Source: Bdellovibrionales bacterium (GTDB lineage: Bacteria; Bdellovibrionota; Bdellovibrionia; Bdellovibrionales; Bdellovibrionaceae). From it: a stretch of DNA of 8,155 nucleotides. The number at the start of each line of letters is the position of its first letter. Position 1 is the first letter of the stretch. Below the pieces are notes generated by a model. That model did not search any database. It was given only the letters and a program-made list of their open reading frames with translations, and was not told the DNA's origin. The stretch is taken from contig DAHVKR010000041.1 in NCBI GenBank assembly GCA_027320785.1, forward strand, positions 1 to 8,155, read 5' to 3'. This document shows, piece by piece, positions 1 to 6,639 of the stretch. The position numbers were made by a program, and so were the translations under genes.

Positions 1-555
1 ATCCGCTGATGATTCCGAGAGCATAAATTTCAATTCAGGAGTGACGGGAGGTTATGACAGCAAGTGGCCTTAGTTGCCTCGATGCTGCATGACCCTGAGG
101 TATTATTTTTGGATGAGCCGACCTCTGGTGTGACACCGGCAGCGCGGGCTCGTTTTTGGGACTTGATTAAAAGAGTAGCTGAAAAAAAGAAAACAGTTTT
201 TGTGACCACTCACTATATGGACGAGGCGGAGCAATGTCAGCGAATCGCTTTGATGAGAACGGGACAATTAGTCGCTTTAGATAGCCCACTTCATTTGAAA
301 GAAAAATATTTTCCTCAAGGGCTGCTTGAATTCGAGTTAAAGAAAAGTATTGAACCTCAAAAACTAAGTGAATTTATGAAAAGTTCGACTTTCTCGCTTT
401 TTGAGCCCTATGGTATGCGCTACCATGTGGAAATTCAAAACCCAGTAAGTTGGCAAAATATGCAGAACGAGGTGCAGGAATATTTTTCCATTCATCCCAT
501 TCGACCCTCTTTAGAAGACGTCTTTATTCGCGTTGTAGAAGGTAAGAGAGCATGA
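1..555 (+). CDS. ABC transporter ATP-binding subunit, C-terminal part (5' end outside window, apparent frameshift)
   Basis: This is the C-terminal half of the nucleotide-binding subunit of an ABC-2 type exporter (YbhF/RbbA-like), which would hydrolyse ATP on the cytoplasmic face to drive the two permeases that follow. From base 64 the frame is clean. It shows QQVALVASMLHDP just after the signature region, Walker B (VLFLDEP, bases 100-120), a D-loop written SGVTP instead of the usual SGVDP, and the H-loop (VTTH) followed by MDEAEQCQRIALM. The GTG at 64 is an internal valine codon, not a start: Walker A and the rest of the N-terminal half must lie upstream. The frame in use after 58 carries stops at 7, 10 and 55, while the frame beginning at base 2 is open and reads SGVTGGYD at 38-58, a good match to a signature motif (LSGGY-type). 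The two frames join if one base is missing near 55-60. This may be a real pseudogene or a sequencing or contig-edge error. The end overlaps the next gene by 4 bp. Confidence 0.8.
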
Positions 556-1673
556 AGAATTTTTTTCGTTGGCAAAGAGCTTATGCTATAGCGAAGAAAG
601 AAGTGGCTCATATCACACGGGATAAATTTACTCTTTCTATGGCGTTGGTACTGCCTCTTATTGTTGTGACCATATTTGGTGTGGCGATCGAATTTAATTT
701 AAATGATATCTCTACGTCTTTTTTAGATTTGGATAAGACTCAAAGTTCTCGAGAATTGATGGAAACTTTTACGAGCTCTGATTATTTTCATGGATCCTCT
801 ATCTTGACTCCATCAGAAGGCTACCGTCGATTGCAGTCAGATGAAAGTAAGGTCGTGGTGATTATCCCTCCTGACTTTGAAAAAGATTTGATATCAGGCG
901 GGGGTTCGCAAGTTCAAGTATTAGTAGATGCGGCTGATGGGCAAGCGGCCTCTTCTGTTTTGTCTTATTTAGGAGATATTCAGCCTCGTGCATTTGAAAA
1001 GTTAACGGGTTATTTAATCCCTCAAAATATTCAATTGAAAACTCGTTTCCTTTTTAATCCAGAGTTGAATTCAAAGTGGTTCACAGTGCCAGGGCTATTG
1101 GTTGTAATTATGACCATGATTGCGATTCTTTTGACAGCACTCACAGTCGCGCGTGAGTGGGAAACAGGATCCATGGAGTTACTTTTATCGACACCCGTTA
1201 AACCCTTAGAAATTATAATTGGAAAATTAGCTCCCTATGCAGTGCTCTGTTTGGGGGCGGTAGGTCTTGTTTATATATTAGCACGCATAGCCTTTCATGT
1301 TCCCTTTGTAGGAAGTTATGCAGACTTTTTATTAGCTTGTAGTTTATTTTTAATTACATATTTAGCTCAAGGATTGATGATTTCAGTTTTGACTCGAAAG
1401 CAAATGTTAGCCATGCAGTTGGCGATGATTTCGGGTCTGCTACCTTCTCAGTTACTGTCTGGATTTATTTTTCCAGTTGAAAATATGCCTCCTTTTTTCC
1501 AACGTTTTACCATGATTCTTCCTGCGCGTTGGTTTATGAATATCACCCGGGATAGTTTTCTTCAGGGATCAACATTTTGGCAGATGCGGAGCTCTTTTTT
1601 AGGTCTAACTATTATCGGCCTCGTCTTTATCACAGTTGCTGTTAAAAAATTTAAAAGGGATCTTGAGCCATGA
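552..1673 (+). CDS. ABC-2 type transporter permease (first of two)
   Basis: This is a membrane subunit of an ABC-2 exporter (YhhJ/YbhS/YbhR-like, ABC2_membrane_3 type), 373 residues, the usual length. The layout is typical: a cytoplasmic amphipathic start, one helix at about residues 27-47, a large extracytoplasmic domain at about 48-176, then about five helices (roughly 178-199, 223-246, 257-280, 288-309, 349-366). The coupling segment REWETGSMELLLSTPV (201-216) after the second helix, and SGFIFPVENMP (303-313) near the fifth, are conserved landmarks of the family. It overlaps the ATPase gene by ATGA and is overlapped by the next permease in the same way, so the three are one translationally coupled operon. 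In such systems a HlyD-type membrane fusion protein is often encoded upstream, but that would lie outside the window. The substrate cannot be told from sequence; relatives are linked to drug or lipophilic compound export. Confidence 0.93.
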   Translation: MKNFFRWQRAYAIAKKEVAHITRDKFTLSMALVLPLIVVTIFGVAIEFNLNDISTSFLDLDKTQSSRELMETFTSSDYFHGSSILTPSEGYRRLQSDESKVVVIIPPDFEKDLISGGGSQVQVLVDAADGQAASSVLSYLGDIQPRAFEKLTGYLIPQNIQLKTRFLFNPELNSKWFTVPGLLVVIMTMIAILLTALTVAREWETGSMELLLSTPVKPLEIIIGKLAPYAVLCLGAVGLVYILARIAFHVPFVGSYADFLLACSLFLITYLAQGLMISVLTRKQMLAMQLAMISGLLPSQLLSGFIFPVENMPPFFQRFTMILPARWFMNITRDSFLQGSTFWQMRSSFLGLTIIGLVFITVAVKKFKRDLEP

Positions 1674-2770
1674 ACAGAAGATGGATGACCTTGATTGGCT
1701 TTATTCAAAAAGAAATCAAGCAAACTCTGCGTGATCCTCGTATGAAGATCTTTCTTTTTGTGGCGCCAGTTATTCAGCTCACCATTTTTGGATTGGCTCT
1801 TTCCAACGAGACTCGTAATGTGCGTTTAGCAGCACAGTATCGGCCAACAGATATCGTCATGCATGATATTATGACGCGTGCTTTGGCCTCAAAGTGGTTT
1901 ATACCGGCTGAAACCACGGGGAGTGATCCCTTTGAGTGGGTCCAGTCCAATGAAGCGGATGCTGTCTTGGTAGCCCCGCCGAATGAACTAAGCGCTGAGA
2001 TGGAAAGAGGAAGGGATCCTCTACAACTTCTTGTCAATTCAAAGAATAGCTTAAGGGGACGAGCCATTGAAATGTATATGAAGGCCATATTGCAAGAAGT
2101 GACGGCAAATCCTCAGGGGAATAATTTAATACCACTTCAATTTGATGTCAGAGCTCTTTATAATCCCACATTCGAAACATCCATCTATATGGTGCCGGGT
2201 GTGATGAGTATGCTGGTCTGTCTTGTTACAATTATTCTAACAAGCATGTCTGTAGCCCGTGAAAGAGAAACGGGGACCTTTGAAACGCTTATTGCTTCTC
2301 CAGTTCGATCGTCAGAACTTTTGCTGGGTAAAACAGTTCCTTTTGTCATACTGGGAATGATTCAAGTGCCTTTGATTTTAGCGGTGGGGGTTCTACTTTT
2401 TGGACTTCCCGTTCGAGGTTCCGTTTTTCTTTTGATGGTGGCCTCCTTCTTTTTTGTTCTCACGACAGTGGCCATCGGACTATTAATTTCAACCATTGCG
2501 CGAACTCAACAACAGGCGATGTTAGGAGGCTTTCTTTTTCTATTTCCAGCTATTCTCCTATCTGGCCTGATGTTTCCCATCGAAAATATGCCTTTTTATA
2601 TGAGAGCTTTAGCGCAGTTGAACCCACTTTCTCATTTTATTTATTTGCTTCGTAATATCTTATTAAAAGGGGGAGGGGGAACTTTCTTCCTTATTCATGT
2701 CGGCGCATTAGCAGTTTTGGCAGCTGTTTGTATGCTTTATGCGACTTATCGATTTCGTAAAGTGATTTAA
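1670..2770 (+). CDS. ABC-2 type transporter permease (second of two)
   Basis: This is the second, paralogous permease of the exporter, 366 residues with the same plan as its neighbour. It has a helix at about residues 26-46, an extracytoplasmic domain at about 47-170, and helices near 172-195, 221-245, 252-276, 284-304 and 339-358. The conserved segment RERETGTFETLIASPV (197-212) and SGLMFPIENMPFY (298-310) align with the corresponding segments of the first permease, as expected for a heterodimeric channel descended from a duplication. The ATG overlaps the upstream stop (ATGA). It is the last gene of the operon; the stop TAA is followed at once by a second TAA in frame, then a non-coding stretch. 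A 104-codon antisense frame inside it shows no protein features and is only a shadow. Confidence 0.93.
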   Translation: MNRRWMTLIGFIQKEIKQTLRDPRMKIFLFVAPVIQLTIFGLALSNETRNVRLAAQYRPTDIVMHDIMTRALASKWFIPAETTGSDPFEWVQSNEADAVLVAPPNELSAEMERGRDPLQLLVNSKNSLRGRAIEMYMKAILQEVTANPQGNNLIPLQFDVRALYNPTFETSIYMVPGVMSMLVCLVTIILTSMSVARERETGTFETLIASPVRSSELLLGKTVPFVILGMIQVPLILAVGVLLFGLPVRGSVFLLMVASFFFVLTTVAIGLLISTIARTQQQAMLGGFLFLFPAILLSGLMFPIENMPFYMRALAQLNPLSHFIYLLRNILLKGGGGTFFLIHVGALAVLAAVCMLYATYRFRKVI

Positions 2771-2774
2771 TAAT

Positions 2775-2837
2775 GACTCTTGTCTCTGGGTGTCAGATTT
2801 TAGGTTTCATGAGGTTCCTGAATTTCCCAGACAAGTC
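2775..2837 (+). terminator. Weak hairpin after the ABC exporter operon
   Basis: Starting 4 bases after the permease stop, GACTCTTGTCTCTGGG (2775-2790) can pair with CCCAGACAAGTC (2826-2837) if two 2-base bulges are allowed, around a 35-base loop. No T tract follows, so it is not a classical intrinsic terminator. It may be an mRNA 3'-end stabilising structure or a Rho-dependent end, or may be chance. Confidence 0.25.
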
Positions 2838-2842
2838 TTGAG

Positions 2843-2874
2843 GTTAACAGGACTACTTTGTTTTAAATGTTAAC
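2843..2874. repeat. 7-bp inverted repeat upstream of the Spy-like gene
   Basis: GTTAACA (2843-2849) and TGTTAAC (2868-2874) form a perfect 7-bp inverted repeat with an 18-base spacer. Each arm also contains the palindrome GTTAAC. It lies about 50 bases upstream of the candidate -35 element of the following gene, so a regulator-binding site is possible. The low complexity of this AT-rich stretch makes chance a serious alternative. Confidence 0.25.
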
Positions 2875-2919
2875 TAATCAATAGCTTTTATTGTCGAAGT
2901 CATCAGAATTTCTTTTTTG

Positions 2920-2949
2920 TGTACAAAGTTAAATCTCCCTGCATATGAT
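2920..2949 (+). promoter_or_regulatory. Candidate sigma-70-type promoter of the Spy-like gene
   Basis: TGTACA (2920-2925, 4 of 6 matches to TTGACA) and TATGAT (2944-2949, 5 of 6 matches to TATAAT) are separated by 18 bases. They are placed so that a transcript would begin near 2956, about 20 bases before the ATG at 2977. The -10 element is good and the -35 poor. The rest of the gap between the exporter and this gene holds only the hairpin and inverted repeat listed separately. Confidence 0.4.
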
Positions 2950-2976
2950 TTAAGCACTAATACAAGGAGGAACCAC

Positions 2977-3576
2977 ATGAAAAAAATGTTACTCATGTCT
3001 ACGATCGTATTGATGGGCGCTACAGGATGGAGTGCAGATCAGAATACACTACAAGAAGCAAATAATGTCAGCACAATGGCATTATCAACAGATGCTATGT
3101 CTTTGGAAATGGGAATTTCTCAAGAGACATGGGATCACAATGGTCATCAAATGCCTCAGGCCTGTCAGGATGTTAAATTGACAGATGCTCAGAAGCAGGC
3201 CATTCATATGGCGATGTTTGATGCTCAAAGAGCTGCGGTTCAACTGCAAGCTAATTTGAAAATGTCAGGCATGGACTATATGAAAAATCTAGTCGCACCA
3301 GAAGGGAATGCGGATCAAGCTGATAAGTTGGGAACAGATCTTTCTGGAAATGTAGCGGCTCTTGTTAAGAACAAATTAGACTTTCAAAATAAAGTCTTTT
3401 TCTCAATCTTGAGTCCTGAGCAAAGACATCCCGCTTTGATATGTGAAATGATGATGAGAAAAATGATGATGCATAAGAAATTAGCTAAAATGTGTCAAGA
3501 TATGCACCATGGACATGGTGGACATGATGGCGACCACAATGGTGGTGGTGATCACAAACCAAATCCTGGAAACTAA
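2977..3576 (+). CDS. Secreted Spy/CpxP-like periplasmic protein with Met/His-rich C-terminus
   Basis: This is a predicted periplasmic protein of 199 residues. The start at 2977 is chosen over an in-frame TTG at 2917 because it has a strong Shine-Dalgarno AAGGAGG (2964-2970) six bases upstream and opens a clear signal peptide (MKKMLLMSTIVLMGATGWSA, cleavage near residue 20). The mature part looks all-helical and carries two LTxxQ-type motifs, LTDAQ (68-72) and LSPEQ (145-149). These are the hallmark of the Spy/CpxP/ZraP group of periplasmic chaperones and metal-responsive proteins. Residues 158-172 are very Met-rich (MMMRKMMMHKKLAKM). The last 25 residues are His/Gly/Asp-rich (HHGHGGHDGDHNG and DH), suggesting binding of Cu, Zn or Ni; metal binding is inference. 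Three cysteines are present (63, 156, 173). Overall similarity to named members is loose, so this is a family-level call. It stands alone, with its own promoter and a strong terminator. Confidence 0.8.
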   Translation: MKKMLLMSTIVLMGATGWSADQNTLQEANNVSTMALSTDAMSLEMGISQETWDHNGHQMPQACQDVKLTDAQKQAIHMAMFDAQRAAVQLQANLKMSGMDYMKNLVAPEGNADQADKLGTDLSGNVAALVKNKLDFQNKVFFSILSPEQRHPALICEMMMRKMMMHKKLAKMCQDMHHGHGGHDGDHNGGGDHKPNPGN

Positions 3577-3589
3577 TTAAGTTTAGATG

Positions 3590-3625
3590 AAAGACCCCTG
3601 TTGTCAGAGCAGGGGTCTTTTTATT
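3590..3625. terminator. Strong intrinsic terminator between convergent genes
   Basis: AAAGACCCCTG (3590-3600) and CAGGGGTCTTT (3610-3620) form a perfect 11-bp stem with a 9-base loop. On the plus strand it runs into TTTTTATTT, a textbook Rho-independent terminator for the Spy-like gene. On the minus strand the same hairpin begins within a few bases of the ATPase stop codon (TAA, complement of 3621-3623) and ends in TCTTTC, so it probably also terminates the convergent operon, less efficiently. Confidence 0.9.
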
Positions 3626-6101
3626 TGCTGGGTATTTTTTTGCTCAATAGTAAAATAAGAATCGAAGCACCTGCGCCCAGATAGATCTCGATCCAATCTT
3701 GAAGATGAAGTGGACTGAGATGAAGAAACGCAAGTTGATCCGAAAACTGAATAAGTCCAAGGCTTGTTAAAAGAGTGAGAAGGGCCATTGTGTTCGCCAT
3801 TTTGGATCGGAACCGAGTTAGATAGAGAGTGACGAAAGCACTCCAAACAGTCAAAAGGGCTATGGATTTAGCTCGCGCACTATTCACATCAGAAGTCTTT
3901 TCATGTAATTCGAAGATAAACTCAGACCCGATAATAAGAGTTGTAAATAATCCTACGATTGAAATTTTAAAAAAATCCAATTTCGAAAAAAATGATTTTT
4001 GTCCAGGATCGGGGGCTTTCTCATAAGAAGCCGTCGACTGGAAAGCTAAAAGAGCCGTGGGATGAATAATCAGTTCTAACCAAACGATGTGGATAGGAAG
4101 ATAAAGAAGAGGGTAGTCAGCAAGGGGGATTAAAGAGGCTGTTAAAACAAGAGGAATATGAATGAGTAGAAGATATTGAAAACTCATCTTCAGATTTTTA
4201 AATAACTGGCGACCTTCTCGGATGGCGTTGACAATCGTGCTAAAATTATCATCGGCTAAAATGATGGAAGAGACCTCTTTTGCGCTACGAGTCCCTCTTT
4301 CTCCCATGGCAATTCCGATATCTGCAGACTTCAATGCCGGCACGTCGTTGACCCCATCGCCGGTTACAGCTACGAGCTCACCTAATTTTTTAAGAGCGAC
4401 TACAATCTTTAATTTTTGAAGAGGTGTGCAGCGAGCGACAGCATCGAAATTTTTTAAGAAATCAGGATTTTGATTCAGGTAAGAATCTTGAAATTTTTCA
4501 GGCTCATCTTCAGCGGATATAACTCGAGGGAGTTCTTGTGAAAGACCCGAGTCCTTTGCAATGGCCGCCGCTGTATCGGGGTGGTCTCCGGTCATCATGA
4601 GAACTTTGATATGATTTTGATGGCAATAGGACATAGCCTCGCGGATTTCGGGACGTGGGGGATCTTCAAAGGCCAGTAGACCGCAAAATTGGTATTCTTC
4701 TGAAGGTTCTTCAAGAGAGGCGTTTGCCAGTAAATCTATTTGTGCACAGGCAATGACTTTATGTCCACTTCGTGCCCACTCCGAAATTCTGAGCTTCCAC
4801 TGAGACGTTTCTTCTGGATTCAAGTTTGAAAGAGCCAGAACAGTTTCAGGGGCTCCTTTTAGGTACACGCGTATAGTGCCGTTAGATAAGTTGGCAAAAC
4901 AAGTTTCCCGTTTTCGATCTTCTGTGAAGGGAATTGTTTTAATTCGATCACTTTCAATTATTTTATTTTTTTGAGCCTCAACTTGGATGGCCTGATCTAA
5001 GGGATCTAGAATAGAGCTTGAGGCCATGAGAGCCGTTTGAAGTAAGGTATCTTTATTAAAGAGCGGGGCTGGATCTAGATGAGTGAGGGAAAGTTGTCCA
5101 AGAGTGATGGTGCCTGTCTTATCCGTGCAGATCTGAGTGACGCGGCCGATATTTTCGACGCTGACGGCTCGTCTAACGAGAGCTCTTTTTTTAGCCAGTC
5201 GATAGATGCCAACTCCTAAAAAAAATGTGAAGACAACAGGAAATTCTTCGGGAATAGCTGCGACAGCAAGAGTCGCAGCACTCATTAAGGCATCCAGCCA
5301 GCCGTGTCCTTGAAACAGTCGAATAAGAGCTAGGATGAAACAAAGAACACCTGCTGCATAAATTAAAACTTTAACCAGATGGGCAATGGATTTTTGTAGT
5401 GGAGTCCGTTCGTGTGGCATTTGAGCCACGGATTGAACAATTTCACCGTAGGCTGTTTGTTGACCAGTTAGAAGAACACGAAGACTTCCACGACCTGTCA
5501 GAATGCGAGTTCCAGCCGAACCCATCATTTCAGAAGGAACGGTTACCTCATGTTCACGAGATGAGGTGAAGGGATTTAAATAGAGTCTTTTTTTTAAAAC
5601 AGGAAAGGATTCTCCTGTTAAGGCTGATTCGTCCACTTGAATATCAGAGGCTTCTTCAAATACACCATCTGCAGGTAAGAGAAGCCCTGGCGAGATGAGA
5701 ACTAAATCTCCAGGAACAAGTTCTCGTGAGTTAATCTGAATTTCCTGCGAGTCACGCCGAACTTGAACATGAGAGCTGAGTTGGCCTTTAAGTGATGCTG
5801 TGGAGGCTTGTGTGCGCCAATGTAAAAAGGCATCCATCAGCAGCAGCGGGATAACAGCCGCATAAAGAGTAATCCCGTCACTTATTTGACCTGTGATGAA
5901 AAAAAGAGAACCGATACCAACAAGAAACCAGATCATAGGATCTTGAATTGTTTCAAGGAAGAGCTCCCATAAAGGATTTCCAGAAACTTCAACAATATCA
6001 TTGTATCCAAAACGATTTCTTTGGCTTATGACTTCGGAAGATTTTAGTCCGCCTTTGTGTTGACTTAAACCCTGGAGATTTTCAAAGGAAAGAGTTTTCA
6101 C
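3621..6101 (-). CDS. P-type cation-transporting ATPase (P2-like)
   Basis: This is a full-length 826-residue inner-membrane ion pump of the P2-like class. The N-terminal cation ATPase domain is at about 1-75 and the actuator at about 110-235, with TGES at 162-165. M4 carries PEEFP (284-288), the phosphorylation motif is DKTGTIT (327-333, Asp327; T-I-T instead of the usual T-L-T), and the nucleotide-binding domain shows FTEDRKR (392-398) and KGAPE (415-419). The hinge motifs are TGDHP (504-508) and GDGVND (581-586). About four C-terminal helices follow M5/M6. M6 reads WLELIIHP (674-681), where calcium pumps have N and D ligands. There is no N-terminal heavy-metal (CxxC) domain, so a P1B pump is unlikely; Ca, Mn or another cation is open. 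The start is GTG, overlapping the upstream stop as GTGA, with no Shine-Dalgarno visible, so translation is probably coupled to the regulator gene. It is the last gene of its operon. Confidence 0.93.
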   Translation of the reverse strand: MKTLSFENLQGLSQHKGGLKSSEVISQRNRFGYNDIVEVSGNPLWELFLETIQDPMIWFLVGIGSLFFITGQISDGITLYAAVIPLLLMDAFLHWRTQASTASLKGQLSSHVQVRRDSQEIQINSRELVPGDLVLISPGLLLPADGVFEEASDIQVDESALTGESFPVLKKRLYLNPFTSSREHEVTVPSEMMGSAGTRILTGRGSLRVLLTGQQTAYGEIVQSVAQMPHERTPLQKSIAHLVKVLIYAAGVLCFILALIRLFQGHGWLDALMSAATLAVAAIPEEFPVVFTFFLGVGIYRLAKKRALVRRAVSVENIGRVTQICTDKTGTITLGQLSLTHLDPAPLFNKDTLLQTALMASSSILDPLDQAIQVEAQKNKIIESDRIKTIPFTEDRKRETCFANLSNGTIRVYLKGAPETVLALSNLNPEETSQWKLRISEWARSGHKVIACAQIDLLANASLEEPSEEYQFCGLLAFEDPPRPEIREAMSYCHQNHIKVLMMTGDHPDTAAAIAKDSGLSQELPRVISAEDEPEKFQDSYLNQNPDFLKNFDAVARCTPLQKLKIVVALKKLGELVAVTGDGVNDVPALKSADIGIAMGERGTRSAKEVSSIILADDNFSTIVNAIREGRQLFKNLKMSFQYLLLIHIPLVLTASLIPLADYPLLYLPIHIVWLELIIHPTALLAFQSTASYEKAPDPGQKSFFSKLDFFKISIVGLFTTLIIGSEFIFELHEKTSDVNSARAKSIALLTVWSAFVTLYLTRFRSKMANTMALLTLLTSLGLIQFSDQLAFLHLSPLHLQDWIEIYLGAGASILILLLSKKIPSK

Positions 6102-6634
6102 TTGAGAGCGGGACTTTCAATGGAAGTTTCTGAGGGAACCAAGAGGTCTTCAAGGAAAAAAGCAGAAAGTTCAGATCGACCTGAAATCCCCGCTTTTGCA
6201 TAGATCGCCATGGACTGTACTCGGGTTGTTTTTTCAGTGGTGTTTCTGACCTCAGCGATTTCTTTAAGACTGAGTCCTTTTAAAAGGAGGAAAGCCACTT
6301 CTTTTTCGGCTGTAGTCAAATGCCACTTTGAAAGTTGTTGATCAATGGCTCGGGCTAAACCTTCAATGTATTTTCTTGAGTCAGCACGCCAGCCCTCAGC
6401 TTCGACTTTGAAGCTTGAGAAGTCTTCTCTTTCCTTTTCAAGTCGGTGGCGAAGAGTCACGGTTCCCCGCATTAGATAAAAAATTCCAGCAGCAGCTACA
6501 GAGCCGATGAGTCCTTCGAAGAGAACATGCCAAAGAATGACTCCCTCGCGGGAGTCATTGAATATGTCAACTAGAACTAAAACAACGACAAGTCCTAAAA
6601 CGCTTGCGATGACAAGTCTTTCACTTTGTTTCAT
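6098..6634 (-). CDS. Membrane-anchored LuxR-type HTH transcriptional regulator
   Basis: This 178-residue protein has two predicted transmembrane helices (about 7-23 and 33-55). A charged, probably coiled-coil linker follows (about 60-100, RHRLEKEREDF onward), then a C-terminal GerE/LuxR-type DNA-binding domain (about 106-165). The domain begins LTTAEKEVAFLLLKGLSLKEIAEVR and continues TTEKTTRVQSMAIYAKAGI, the usual scaffold and recognition helices. There is no receiver or ligand-binding domain, so it is a one-component, membrane-tethered regulator. The signal would have to come through the membrane helices or a partner. The ATG at 6634 lies 5 bases after the cytochrome stop without a clear Shine-Dalgarno, and its stop overlaps the ATPase start. 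Its position between a cytochrome b and a pump, close to an operator-like repeat, suggests it regulates this locus; that is inference. Confidence 0.88.
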   Translation of the reverse strand: MKQSERLVIASVLGLVVVLVLVDIFNDSREGVILWHVLFEGLIGSVAAAGIFYLMRGTVTLRHRLEKEREDFSSFKVEAEGWRADSRKYIEGLARAIDQQLSKWHLTTAEKEVAFLLLKGLSLKEIAEVRNTTEKTTRVQSMAIYAKAGISGRSELSAFFLEDLLVPSETSIESPALK

Positions 6635-6639
6635 AAACT

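Noticed and set aside
1774..2088. Minus-strand 104-codon frame inside the second permease
   Set aside because: Shadow of a clearly coding gene; no ribosome-binding site or recognisable protein character.
2917..2976. N-terminal extension of the Spy-like protein from an in-frame TTG
   Set aside because: It would put 20 polar residues before a perfect signal peptide, lacks a ribosome-binding site and covers the likely promoter; the ATG at 2977 has AAGGAGG at ideal spacing.
3621..6101. Heavy-metal (P1B) efflux ATPase
   Set aside because: There is no CPC motif in M4 (PEEFP instead), no N-terminal CxxC metal domain, and the TGES/KGAPE/GDGVND layout with four extra C-terminal helices fits the P2-like class.
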